This document shows, one piece after another, positions 32,923 to 42,909 of a stretch of DNA of 64,000 nucleotides; positions within the stretch are counted from its first letter, which is position 1; each line of letters starts with the position of its first letter. Origin of the DNA: Symsagittifera roscoffensis (taxonomy: Eukaryota; Xenacoelomorpha; Acoela; Convolutidae); the NCBI RefSeq assembly GCF_963678635.1, contig NC_087067.1, positions 56,207,964-56,271,963 on the forward strand, in the 5' to 3' direction. The position numbers and the translations under genes were made by a program. The notes beneath the pieces are model-generated. The model was not told where the DNA came from. It saw only the letters and a list, made by a program, of their open reading frames with translations, and did not search any database.

Positions 32923-34854
32923 GAAGGGGGTCCTTCCACTCTTGTTGAGTCGTCACGGGTTCTCAACTGTAACCCATCGTGTAGTTCCTTGAGACTTGAT
33001 GAACTCCCGCTAATTTGGCTGCTGCTCGGGGTTGAGCTCGGAGTGTATCCCGGCAGTGCTACCTCCGTCAGTGGGCGTAATGGTTGCGCCTCCAAACCAC
33101 ACGCGGAGGACACCGGCTCGGGTGGTATCCACACTTCCAGTCCCTCGTTGATGTGCTCCTCAGCCGCTCGGTCCAAGTTGAATCGTCCACTGGACCTAGG
33201 AACTTCATCCACCTCCATCTGCGACTCTGGCCTTGACCCTGCAGCTGCTCGTTCTGTGGTCCTGGTTCCCTTTTCCTTTTGTCTCGCGAACTTTCGTTGA
33301 CGCCGCTGGATCTTTTCAATTTCCGACTTCAACTGCTCATAGTTCGCCTCATTCTCGCGTACCTTCTGCTCTTGTTGGTACTCTGCCCACATCACATTAA
33401 GATCAGTCTCGCCTGATGCCTCTTGAGGATCGCTTGATCTCTTTCCAGGTTCGCCTGGTCCCTCTCGAGCTTCGCGCCATCCCGGTCAAGATTCGCTTTG
33501 TCTCTCTCGGCGCCCTCTCCAGTTCCCTCCTCAGGTTACTGAGGTCCGGATATACTTCCTCCGTCTGTTGTGACCGTATCATATACGGTGGCTTACTCGT
33601 GGACTGGCCCGCAGAACGTGCCGGTGGTCTGGTTGGTAGTGGGAACTCTACGTGGGAAATCCGTGGCTGTGTGTAATTTTCAACCCAGGCCGCGTCATAG
33701 AAGCAATCTCTTCTCGCCCGCTGCGCCGTGTTCCAATCCATCTGCTTGTGCCTGTGATACCTGCCATCTGTATTCTTCTTGTAGCTTGCGATTACCACAC
33801 TTCTGACCGGTTGTTCCCTCCAAGTCGGGGGTCGCTCCCCTCTGATCGTAACTTCACGAGTTCGCAATTGCAAACTCTCTTACAGTTCCTTGAGTCGTGA
33901 CGATTTCCCGCTCATTTGAATACTGCCCGGGGTTGAGCTTGGGGTATATCCTGGCAGTGTTACTTCCATTAGGGGTCGTATCGGTTGCGCCTCCAAATCG
34001 CGCATAGAGGACGCTGGCTCGGCTGGTATCCACACTTCCAGTCCCTCGTTTATATGCTCTTGAGCCGCTTGGTCTAAGTTGAGTCGTCCCCTCGACCTAG
34101 GAGCCTCATCCACCTCCATACGTGACTCCGGCCTTGAGCCTGCAGCAGCTCGTTCCGCAGCCCTGCTTCCCTTTTCCTTCTGCCTGTCGAACTCTCTTTG
34201 TCGCCGTTGGATCTTCTAAAGTTCTGAATTCAATTGTTCGCAGTTTGCCTCATTCTATCGCACCTTCTGTTCTTGCTGGTACTCTGCTCTTAACATATCA
34301 AGGTCACGCCGCGCCTGGTCCCTTTCAAGGATCGCTTGGTCTCTCTCCAGATTCGCTTGGTCCCTCTCGAGTTTAGCGCCATTCCGGTCAAGGTTCGCCT
34401 GATTCCTCTCCCTTTGCGCCCTCTCTAGTTCCCTCTTCAGGCTACTAAGGTCAGGATATGTCTTCTCCGTTTGCTGTGCTCGCATCATGGAAGGTGGCTG
34501 GCTTGCGGACTGGCCCACAGATCCTGCCGGTGGTCTTGTCGGCAATGGGAACTCTCCCGCGCCGTACTCAGTGTTGTTGTTCAAGCCAGGATTTCTCGCC
34601 AGGTCGAATCCTCTCACACCTCCATCTACGTTCCAGGACAACCACCTGGTCTACTCCTGATTAGATATCCCCTCTGTGGTGTAGCCGACCGTCAAGACAG
34701 CTTCGGTCGCGGACTCCCTACATTCACCTTGCTCCTCTAACTGCAAAATGGCGTTCAACATCACTGCCATCCTCTCATCCACTTGGGTGTAGTCTAGGTC
34801 TCTCAAGCGTCTGTACAGTTCGTCGAGCGTAGGCCTCTTAAGCGCAGCAGGCAT
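32736..34854 (-). pseudogene. ORF-B N-terminal part: coiled coil and tandemly duplicated linker
   Basis: Starts at ATG 34854 (MPAALKRPTLDELYRRLRDL). A long charged coiled coil follows (LERDQANLERDQAILERDQA, 34460-34290), then a Pro/Ser-rich linker with EHINEGLEVWIPAEP and PGYTPSSTPGS, then VRSVVIASYKKNTDG. This last block, about 895 bp, is present twice (copy I about 33670-34565, copy II about 32775-33665), the second leading into the SGNH domain. Frame breaks occur near 34640, 34250, 33875 and 33400. A coiled coil next to an esterase recalls LINE-type ORF1 architecture, which suggests RNP assembly, but that is inference. Confidence 0.65.
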
Positions 34855-35378
34855 GGATTTTCAAAATCGATTTGCCATTTCCACGATTTCCCCATGATCT
34901 TGCGCATTAACCACTTGAGTATTACCGTACCAACCAACTTGAGTATTGCCGTACCAACCAACTTGAGTGTTACCGTACCAACCAACTTGTGTACTTGAGA
35001 AATATTTACTTTTGAATGTTGTTGATCGTGAACTTTGTTCAGGATCTTCTTTTTCTTCTGAATGAGTGTGGCTAGGCCGTCAATTCGATTTAACAAATCA
35101 ATCTGAAAATAAAATCCATTTTTAGACTCATTTGTTTCTTCATTACCTAAACCCCCCCTCATTATCGTGTTTAAAACATTATTCTTTCTTCAATTCACTC
35201 AAACAATTCAACTGGGAGTTTTCAGAGCGTGCAGATTCCTTTTATGTTTTAGCACCGTCAATTCTCTAAAATTTAATTGTCATGCCAATTGCGTTTTAAA
35301 ATCCATTTACCTGTTTCGTGCCCCAATACCTAACTTGAGATTCCCTTATACCCAACTTGAGACCCCCATGTACCCGAT
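34855..35378 (-). other. Intercistronic region with 24-bp repeats
   Basis: Non-coding, AT-rich. It contains three tandem copies of a 24-bp unit (ACTTGAGTATTRCCGTACCA plus ACCA) at about 34913-34988, and further ACTTGAG words at 34992, 35333 and 35360. It separates the pol/macro ORF from ORF-B and could hold a signal for expressing ORF-B, such as a promoter or splice site. I see no clear one. Confidence 0.6.
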
Positions 35379-36443
35379 TCAGGTGATACTCAAGTAGTGT
35401 TTCGTGTGTAGATGTACCATTATTTCCGTTTCCGCGAAGACCACATGTAGGATAGCATACAGTTCCCTTGGGCTCAACTTACCCCTGTTCGGGTCATAGA
35501 CCGGCATCGAGACCTCCATTATTCCTCTTTCGACCATGAATTCTCGCAGCCTTTTTAGTGCCAGCATCACGTGCTCAGGATCTATCGTGTTTCTTTCATC
35601 GATCAGAAAGCACATGTATTTACCCGGATGTTGAGAAACTGATGGGGGAAGCGCAGCCATTCCTCCCAACCCCGGTCTCTGTCTAAATAGAAACTCCACG
35701 CTCTGATATTCTCTTTTGAAGTCGGCTTCTAGTCTCGATTTGAAGCTCATATCTGCCGTTATACAGATCGCGCTGGTCCTGTCTGACAGAATGAAGTCGG
35801 TATCCGTGATCAGGTTGTTCTCCGAGTATTCATTGGGTATTTCATATTTAGTTTTTAAATCTCGTCCTATGTTGGGCTCAGCCTCCTCCTGATCCAGTTC
35901 CAACCCGCTGGTCTCTCTCACTTCTCTTTGTTTCTTTATTATCAAATTTTGGTGTGGGTAAGTCCTACCCTCACTCCCCGGACAAAAATTTTTATCGACG
36001 TCCCCGTCGATGACTGGGTCTAAATTATCTGGTGGTATCTCGAGGGGATCTTCCGTTTTCATGTGTTTTTCTGCTGACACGTCGACCTGCTGGATACTTT
36101 GCTCTTCATCTACTTCGCTCTTGACATCTCGCATCCATTCCAGTCTTCCCCCCCCCCATCCCGTGTTTTCCCTCCTTTCTATCTCAATCTGCTCCAGATC
36201 TGTTTCTTGTTCTGGTGTGGAGTAGTCTTCCAGTGGGTAGTGTTCGCTGTCGTCAATGATTTGCCACTCATTGTCGGCTACCAGTTCGCCCAGGCTCAGT
36301 AACTGTTCGCTTAGTTCAACAGGCTGTATCTTGTCAATCAGGAAATCATCCCCGTATCTAATGTACCTCATGCCTGTCCTTTTGAGATTGCCACTCCTTG
36401 TCCCTACTGTCATCAGCAGGTCCCGCTCCGTCCACGGGGGCAC
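35379..36443 (-). CDS. Macro-domain-like protein at the C-terminus of Pol
   Basis: A 354-codon frame overlapping the integrase frame by 86 bases, so probably the C-terminal part of Pol after a frameshift. Residues 25-35 (RYIRYGDDFLIDK) resemble the tail after a Ty3 integrase. Residues 40-210 are acidic and low complexity. Residues about 212-347 fit an OARD1/TARG1-type macro fold: DFILSDRTSAICITADM, FKREYQSVEFLF, GLGGMAALPP, KYMCFLIDERN, LALKRLREFMVERGIMEVSM and ELYAILHVVFAETEIMVHLH. The loop that is GCGLD in TARG1 is here YDPNRGK, and the loop usually containing Gly-x-Gly reads SFKSRLE. ADP-ribose binding or hydrolysis may therefore be lost or different. The call rests on pattern of strands and the SMP motif. 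Confidence 0.6.
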   Translation of the reverse strand: MPPWTERDLLMTVGTRSGNLKRTGMRYIRYGDDFLIDKIQPVELSEQLLSLGELVADNEWQIIDDSEHYPLEDYSTPEQETDLEQIEIERRENTGWGGGRLEWMRDVKSEVDEEQSIQQVDVSAEKHMKTEDPLEIPPDNLDPVIDGDVDKNFCPGSEGRTYPHQNLIIKKQREVRETSGLELDQEEAEPNIGRDLKTKYEIPNEYSENNLITDTDFILSDRTSAICITADMSFKSRLEADFKREYQSVEFLFRQRPGLGGMAALPPSVSQHPGKYMCFLIDERNTIDPEHVMLALKRLREFMVERGIMEVSMPVYDPNRGKLSPRELYAILHVVFAETEIMVHLHTKHYLSIT

Positions 36444-37882
36444 CTCGTTCTGTTCTGGATCGTTCCAGTCTTCTTCCGCAAAGGACCCCGCATCTTTTTG
36501 CTACTATCTTTTCACTATCGTCCAAGCTCACGTCCTCATTGCCGTCATTCTTTTCTCTGGTGCCTTTTTCGTTCACGTCACATGCTGGCTCTACCAGTAG
36601 GTACTCAAGTCGCTCCATATTCTGCGGTACGCACCATTCTTCTGGAGATGGGACGTGAGGTTTCAGATTTTCATAATGCGCTGCTCGCCCTGCACCCAAG
36701 CGGTTGAATCGTCCTTGCTGGTGTGCTTCCATTATCATGAACGGTCCTCGCCATTTCTTAAGTAGTTTTTTTGTCCCCTTGGGAGGTATAACGTTCTGGA
36801 ACAACCAGACGTATTGGCCCACTGCATACGGTTTTACTTGAAGTATCTTATCATCGTATTTCTTCCGTTGTCTCATTTGTGCTTGCGCCGTGTTCCTCCT
36901 GCAGAGCTCGTTTAGTTCCTGTTGTCTCTTGACCGCTTCTTTCATGTAAGCTTGAGGCGACGTCTTCTTCCTTCGTATTCTGGGTAAAAGAATGTTAGAG
37001 GCATTGCTCTTTCCCTGCCCGTTAACATCATGAAGGGACTGATTCCCGTCGTTGAGTGTTGCGTGCTGTTATACGCCCCTACCACCTGCGGCAGATGTTT
37101 ATCCCAGTCTGCCATATATCTCGAGCAAAATACCCTCAGCATGTTCACCAAGGTCATGTTCTGTCTCTCCACTAACTCGTTAGTCTGAGGATGGTAGGTC
37201 GTTGAGTGCGCTTGAGCTATGTGTGACCTCTTCATCAATTCTTTCGTCAGGTCCCCCACGAAGGCTGTGCCGGTGTCCGACTGAAATGTCATGGGACAAC
37301 CATACCGTGATATCCAATGTGTTACCAGGTGGTCACAAGTCTCCTCTGCCGAGGGTGTCTGACACGGCATGCTTCTGCCAGCTTCGTAAAGTGGTCTATT
37401 AATACTAGTATTTGGTTATATCCCGACTCTGTCATACAGATCTTCTGGTGGTCTATCTGCACAACTTCTTTGAATCCCGAGCTCTCAACGGACTTGACCG
37501 GGAACTTCATTTTCCTCGGGCCTTTCACCTGTAGAAATGCCAGACATGAGTTCACCCATCTCTCGCAAGCCTTCCTTAATCCCGGCCAATCAAACCTGTG
37601 TCGTACCCTCTGTTGCACTTTATCTATCCCCTGGTGCCCCATTTGATCGTGCGATCTGAATAACACTCCCGTCTGGTACAACTGTGGTAGTATGATGAGG
37701 TTATGCTTGTGTAGTATCTTCTCCTCATCCTTTCTCTTAAATGCTACCACTCCATCAGCTGTGTGATAGAGGAAATCTTTTCTCTCTTTGTAGAACTGGC
37801 TCAAGATCTTAAAGCTGTCTTCGTCCAGATCCATTTTCTCTTTGGTTCCCACCGGGATCAATTTGGAGAGGTTGCTTGTCAT
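36358..37882 (-). pseudogene. pol: Integrase, frameshifted
   Basis: Three frames. 37882-37322 has the N-terminal zinc module: HDQMGHQGIDK, then CERWVNSCLAFLQ, where the last Cys of the HHCC set is Phe; it also has the first catalytic Asp in VVQIDHQKIC. 37370-36942 has the second Asp in FQSDTGTAFVGD and the Glu in YHPQTNELVERQN, 35 residues apart (DD35E). 36945-36358 has the C-terminal, SH3-like/GPY-type region: YAVGQYVWLFQN, KKLLKKWRGPFMIMEAHQQG. All domains of a Ty3/gypsy integrase are thus present though in separate frames. The long stretch between RNase H and this domain is larger than usual. Confidence 0.85.
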
Positions 37883-38508
37883 CTTGTCATTCTTTTGGGC
37901 TCGTATCAGATCGGAAGCCTATATCTCGCCTTGACGTGCTCCTTCAGTGCCATCATTTGACCATTCATTTCCCCGGGACTGTGGATGTCATCCTTCAGTT
38001 TGACGCAAACTATCCTCTTCAAGACCTTCCTGCATCTTCTGACACCATGTTTGTTCTGGCATTCGAGTTACATGAGAGCTCCCTGAACGGTTTCCTCGAA
38101 ACTGCAATTTTCTCAAGTTCTTCACCTCCGCGCACGTCCTGCTGATCCAAATTGTACGTTCCTGAGCAGGGATCCGTGTGTAGTTCATTGTCGCGGTGCC
38201 TCATCTTCTCTTCCGCCAGTATCATGCATAGACTATCTTGGTCATCGCTGCTCTTCTCTGAGTCTTCATCCCACTCTTCACACTTCCCGAACAATTTTTC
38301 TTCTTCAGCATCTTGCTGCGCAGTGTGCCACTCCCCGGACTCTTGACTCAGTCCAAGCTGTTCAGCCTCCTCCTTGGATGCTACCTTCTTCTTCCTAACC
38401 CGAGTCCGCTAAAGTATGTCTTTCTCTCAATCGATGACTGCACGACTTCTTTTCCATCAGGTTTCTTTTCTTTCAAGGAATCATCGCTACCATCCGCGTC
38501 ATTCTTTT
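37883..38508 (-). pseudogene. Acidic linker between RNase H and integrase
   Basis: Frames at 38294-38019 and 38188-37988 encode an acidic, Ser/Glu-rich stretch (CEEWDEDSEKSSDDQDSLCM) with no recognised domain, joining the RNase H and integrase frames. Its length of about 200 residues is more than in typical Ty3/gypsy Pol. Confidence 0.55.
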
Positions 38509-39300
38509 TCAACATCGTGAATTCTGATTCTTCTTTACCCTTTTCTTTGACCACGGGTTTATATCTGCCAGTTTCTGAAGTAATCTCCTCAAGTCTTCAT
38601 CTATCGCTGTTCTTCCCGTCTCTAATTGGTTTAGATCATAGCCTTTTGCCTTGAGTGTCTCCCTCACAATTTTCGCCTTGAGCATTATATCCATTGGCAT
38701 CCCTTGAGTTCCCTTCAGGATTGTTTTCTCTGGACGCTCCTTCGGTAATTCGGGTTGATCTTCTATAGGTTTGCCAGACTTATCGAGCCATCTCGTGAGT
38801 GGAAGACTATCATACGTTTCCTTATCCATGAAGGAGAAGCCGTCTTTGATTTCTGGCCTATCTGCCTCCCTCTGTTCCTGTGTTTTGTAGAACTCCGTCT
38901 TCTTACTCAAGCTATCGGCATTTTGATGTTCGTCTCTTGTCATATGCTCAATTATCACGTTGTATCTATCCAGGCGAACTATCCATCTCTCAATGTAGCT
39001 CCGGTCCATTGAGTACGTTCTCAACCAGCTGAGTGCCCTGCTGTCGACTCGTATACCTAGGTATGCCCTGTATTTTTCGAAAAAGGTAACCACCGCAAAC
39101 ATCTCTGCTTTCGGCGACCCGTACTTCATCTCCGTATCACTCAAGACTTTACTCCCGTACGCTATTGGTCTTAAGAATGTCTTCCCATTCCATTCCTGCT
39201 CTTGATGGAGAATGCCAGAAATCGCAACTACCGATGCATCAGTGTCCAGCACGTACATTCCTTTTTCCGTTGGCATCCCTAGCACCGGTGCTTCGCACAA
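38509..39300 (-). pseudogene. pol: RNase H of Pol
   Basis: A 263-codon frame with the connection end (CEAPVLGMPTEKG), the first catalytic Asp in LDTDASVVAISGILHQ, the Glu in PKAEMFAVVTFFEKYRAYLG, the Asp in RVDSRALSWL and the final DEHQNADSLSK. RNase H degrades the RNA of the RNA-DNA hybrid. A few residues are missing between YLG and RVD. The tail (residues about 150-263) runs into the acidic linker. The preceding frame (39436-39239, MMSFLGFANYYREFIKGYAD) is the connection domain, separated only by a frameshift. Confidence 0.85.
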
Positions 39301-40601
39301 CTCCTTCTTTATCCGCGTTGTTCCACATGAACTTCTTGCCTTTGTGCCTCATTGGTTGTTGCATCGGGTACACTTTGTCCGCATAGCCCTTAATGAACTC
39401 CCTGTAATAGTTCGCAAAACCCAGGAAGCTCATCAATTGATGTTACTTTTTTGATGATTTCCAGGTAACAACCGCTTCTATTGCATCTGGGTCCTGTCTG
39501 ATGCCATCTGTATCCACTATTCTCCCCAGGATTTGATCGAGTCCTTGATTATTTTGCATTTTGATGGTTTGCATTTTAGTCCCAATCTCTTTATGCAGGC
39601 AAACACCTCGTGTAGTCGTTCGATATGATCCTCTAGTGTCGGCGTCGCAATTATCACATCATCCACGTAGCACATTACCTGGTTACCGTATTTCTTTGTT
39701 ACACCTATCAATGCGTGTGCCATCAATCGTTGAAATGTAACCGTGGCGTTGCAAAGACCAAAAGGAATCTTTTTCTATTGAAACAGCCCCAGCTCGCAGG
39801 CAAACCCTGTTTTGTCCCTGTCTTGTTCCTCAGTGGAACCTGCCAAAAAATCGGATCCTAAATCAAGAGTCGTAAAAAATTTTGCGTACCCCAACTTAGA
39901 GAGGCTCTAATCAATTCTAGGTATGGGATAGGCATCCTTCACCGTGACGGAGTTCAGATACCGAAAGTCGCAGCAAAACTTTAATTGGTCGCCTTTCTTC
40001 TTAGCCATCACTACTCCACACGCCCATGGTGATTTGATGGTTCTATCAAACTATACTCTAGTAAGGTCTTGATCTCTTTTCTACATACATCCGATTTGTG
40101 TGGGGTCATGCGCCTCGCGTCTCCCTGAGCGGTACCGCAGACTCTTCAAGCTCTATTTTATGTTCAACGAAATTCTAACATCCAATGACTGCCTTATGTT
40201 GCGAAAAAACGTCCTCGTTCCGCTCTAACACGTCATTGATGGCTTCGAGCTGTTTGTCCGTAATTTGCCCCTCAAGTGCTCTACTTCTGGTAAAACCGAT
40301 TTACCATTTCCATTTCCTCTAGTGTGGGTCTTTTTGGAAAATTCAAACAGCTCGAAAGTCCATTGTCTATCTCAGACTTAAGTAATTTTACAAGACTTGA
40401 TGAATCTTTTTTTTCCTTCAATCTTCTCAAGTTAAAAATCTTGTCCCTATGTCTCCCTACTTCATTCTGTTTGGCTTTTTCAGTCATTTCATATCGAGCT
40501 TTCACGGGTATAGCATATCCCAGCTTCCTTGCCCTCTGGATTGTGATGGGTATGTCAAGAGTATTCAACAAGACACTGACGCAGAGGCCGCTCTTGGTCA
40601 T
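39239..40601 (-). pseudogene. pol: Reverse transcriptase, frameshifted
   Basis: The N-terminal linker to RT is at 40601-40281 (SGLCVSVLLNTLDIPITIQR). The palm is split: around 39880 a frame reads FFTTLDLGSDF (motif A) and DRDKTGFACELG, and 39726-39517 carries MCYVDDVIIATP (intact YVDD, motif C) and GLKCKPSKCKI. The connection LGFANYYREFIKGYA follows at 39436-39239. Element 2 thus keeps a normal catalytic YVDD where element 1 has CVDD, but has several frame breaks (near 40280, 39990, 39770, 39520 and 39440). Confidence 0.85.
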
Positions 40602-40740
40602 CGAGAAGGATCTTCCTTAAACAGCAGCACTTTGACTATTAGGATTTGGGACTATGCATACTTGCTTGTTGTCACTTAATTCATTACAATTTTTCATTCG
40701 CAAGGCTCACCCGACTACTCAAGAATACCGGTGCTTTATT
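40602..40740 (-). other. Deletion junction: protease and nucleocapsid lost
   Basis: Sequence matching 15370-15530 of element 1 (linker after the protease) stops at about 40739. The next bases match 16895 onwards (gag). About 1.36 kb that in element 1 hold the zinc knuckles, the linker and the protease core are missing. Confidence 0.85.
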
Positions 40741-42542
40741 TTCCTACGTTTGTCCATATCATCTCTAGGCTTGTACCATGACGACATCTGTGGTTGACTC
40801 CCCCTTGCATGTTCCTGTACTCCGAGTACAAGTACTTCTTAGTTTTCATCAGCATGTACTCCCTTGACTTTTGTCTCATCTCTTCTGGAGTCGGTACATT
40901 ATCTCCTACAGCGTATAGCATTTTGCTAACATTGTTCTCAAGTCGTCACTTTTTACCCCATCGATAATTTCCAAGGCAATACTGAAGTTCCTTCTGTTTG
41001 TTGATTCTTCCGGGTCACTCCTTCTTCTTAAGCTCTCAAGATCGTCCAGGAACCGACCAATTGATTCATCGTCCCTCTGTCTTCTCTTTTAAAAATCTCA
41101 TCATCCCTTGGTGACCCTTCATACTTGACCCGAATCGGTTCAATAAAATCTCGAAGATCTTGTCTGCAGTGTCACGTTCCTCTTCCTTCTTTGCAACTAC
41201 ACATTTTAACGCTATGCCTTCTAGGTTGTTCAGTATCGCCGTGCAGGCCTGTCTCTCGTCGTTCAAGTTGTCTTGCTCCAGATGAAGTCTCATGGCTTCT
41301 ACCCATGTGTCGATGCATCCATCTGAGTCATCTTTAAATTTTTTTGGCTTCTTGAAAGTTTTCCTGGTTCAAACACCTCCTCTTTCACTCGAGTCGGTGT
41401 TCCTTGTGGCGAACGCCTCCAGTGTCCTGTTCATCGTTTCCCAGGTGTTAGCCCACGTCATGGCATCCGGTCCCACATTTTTGTTCGTTGTGGAATCTCC
41501 TGGACCATTTGTTGTATTTGAAGTTCCACTCTTCATAATCGTCTTGGCTCCCCCTGGTCCTGTGCTCGCTGCACCCCCGTGGTAATGGTGTGGACTTCCT
41601 CTTGTTCCGTTGTGGTTCTACGAAGTCGACTCTATTGCCTTGCCTTCTGTCTGTTGCCAGCTTGTCCTGTGCTGTAGAGCTTCTCAAGAGAGCATCTAGT
41701 TTGGACTGTATGGCACATGAACTTTCAGCCTGGTCTGTGCTCATTGTGTCTATTCTCGTCTCCAGACTCCAATCTCGTCTCCAGAACTTGTTGTTCAAGG
41801 TGTCATACCGTTGCTTCATTTCTTGCATGTCCTTTTTGATATTCTTCTCGCGCTGTTTGTCAGTGGCCTCCACCTTGTCTGACATCTGCTTAAGCTTTTC
41901 CTCCGTCGCCCTTGCCATGTTGAAGTAGTTGTCCAGGTTCTCGTTTTTGTTGTTTCTTATTTCCTTTTTTTTTACTTGTCGATCATCCTCACTACACTTC
42001 AGTGTTTTGTCGATTTGATCTAACTTCGCCATTAAGTCGCCCAGCTCGAGAGAGGTTCTTGTTTCGTGGTTAACTGTTGCCCCATGGTTAGCTGTTGCCC
42101 CATGTTTGACCTGATCATCGTTTTGAATGGCCTCTGTTGTTATCGTGGAAACTGTTCCAAATGTTTTGCCCTTCTCGGCCGTTCCTTCTACCTCATCTTT
42201 ATCTCTCGGTATCATTCCGACCATCATTGCTATCCTTTCTGTGAATGACGTTCTTTTTGTTTGAGAATCATCCTTTATAATTTCCGGCGTGTTGCTTGTC
42301 GTGTCCTCCACAGTGTCAATTGGCGAGAAATTTATTGTCTTCTTCTTTTGTTCTTCTGCATTCGGCATCGGTGTTGACTCCGTTGTTTTCTTTTCCACCT
42401 CATCAACACTCTGATCTGGTGTCTCAGAAAATTCTACAGCAGGTTCCGTTCGTCCCTCCACAGCGCTTACTTTCATCTTCTTTGCGCTTCTTGTGTTGAC
42501 CATGCTCACAGAAAAGTTCTTTGTTGTTACTCTTTGGTCCAA
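40736..42542 (-). pseudogene. gag: Gag of element 2, lacking zinc knuckles
   Basis: The first frame (42542-41448) has the MVNTRSAK start at 42503, the Thr/Glu-rich acidic N-terminus, and a coiled-coil-like segment (EEKLKQMSDKVEATDKQREK). A capsid-like core follows in frame 41293-41066 (MRLHLEQDNLNDERQACTAI, FEILLNRFGSSMKGHQGMM). The last frame (40921-40736) ends MLMKTKKYLYSEYRNM and then hits the deletion. Without nucleocapsid it could not package RNA by itself. About three frame changes separate the pieces. Confidence 0.75.
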
Positions 42543-42625
42543 CGGCGTTGCTTTTCGTTGCGACCAGTTATGATTTGTCTTTGACTCCGTAACTTTTTTT
42601 CTGCTATCAGTACCCTACTTCGCAT

Positions 42626-42786
42626 CATGAGTTTCATTTACAATTGTCTCTTAAGCGCCGGGTGCTAATCCTGTTGAGATAAAACCGTAGAACCTGTTTC
42701 CAAGCTCTACTCAAGTAAAAACATTCCTCAAAACAGTGGGGTTCCGCTTATCCAATTTATTCATGAGTTTTAATTACAATGGTCTC
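42626..42786. repeat. Leader fragment inserted next to gag, flanked by 25-bp direct repeats
   Basis: A 111-bp piece (42651-42761) identical in content to the distal end of each array spacer (AAGCGCCGGGTGCTAATCCT ... GGGGTTCCGCTTATCC) is flanked by imperfect 25-bp copies of CATGAGTTTCATTTACAAT at 42626-42650 and 42762-42786. Element 1 has no such insertion at the equivalent place (near 18760). Confidence 0.75.
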
Positions 42787-42909
42787 TATTTACTATATTA
42801 TCATTTACAAAATACTATTCTAAGGATAAAATTTTTAAAAAGTGTTCCTATTTCTCTTAAGAAAGAAAAAAAAACAATTTGTTATCTTAAAGAAGGGGAT
42901 CTTTCGCGA

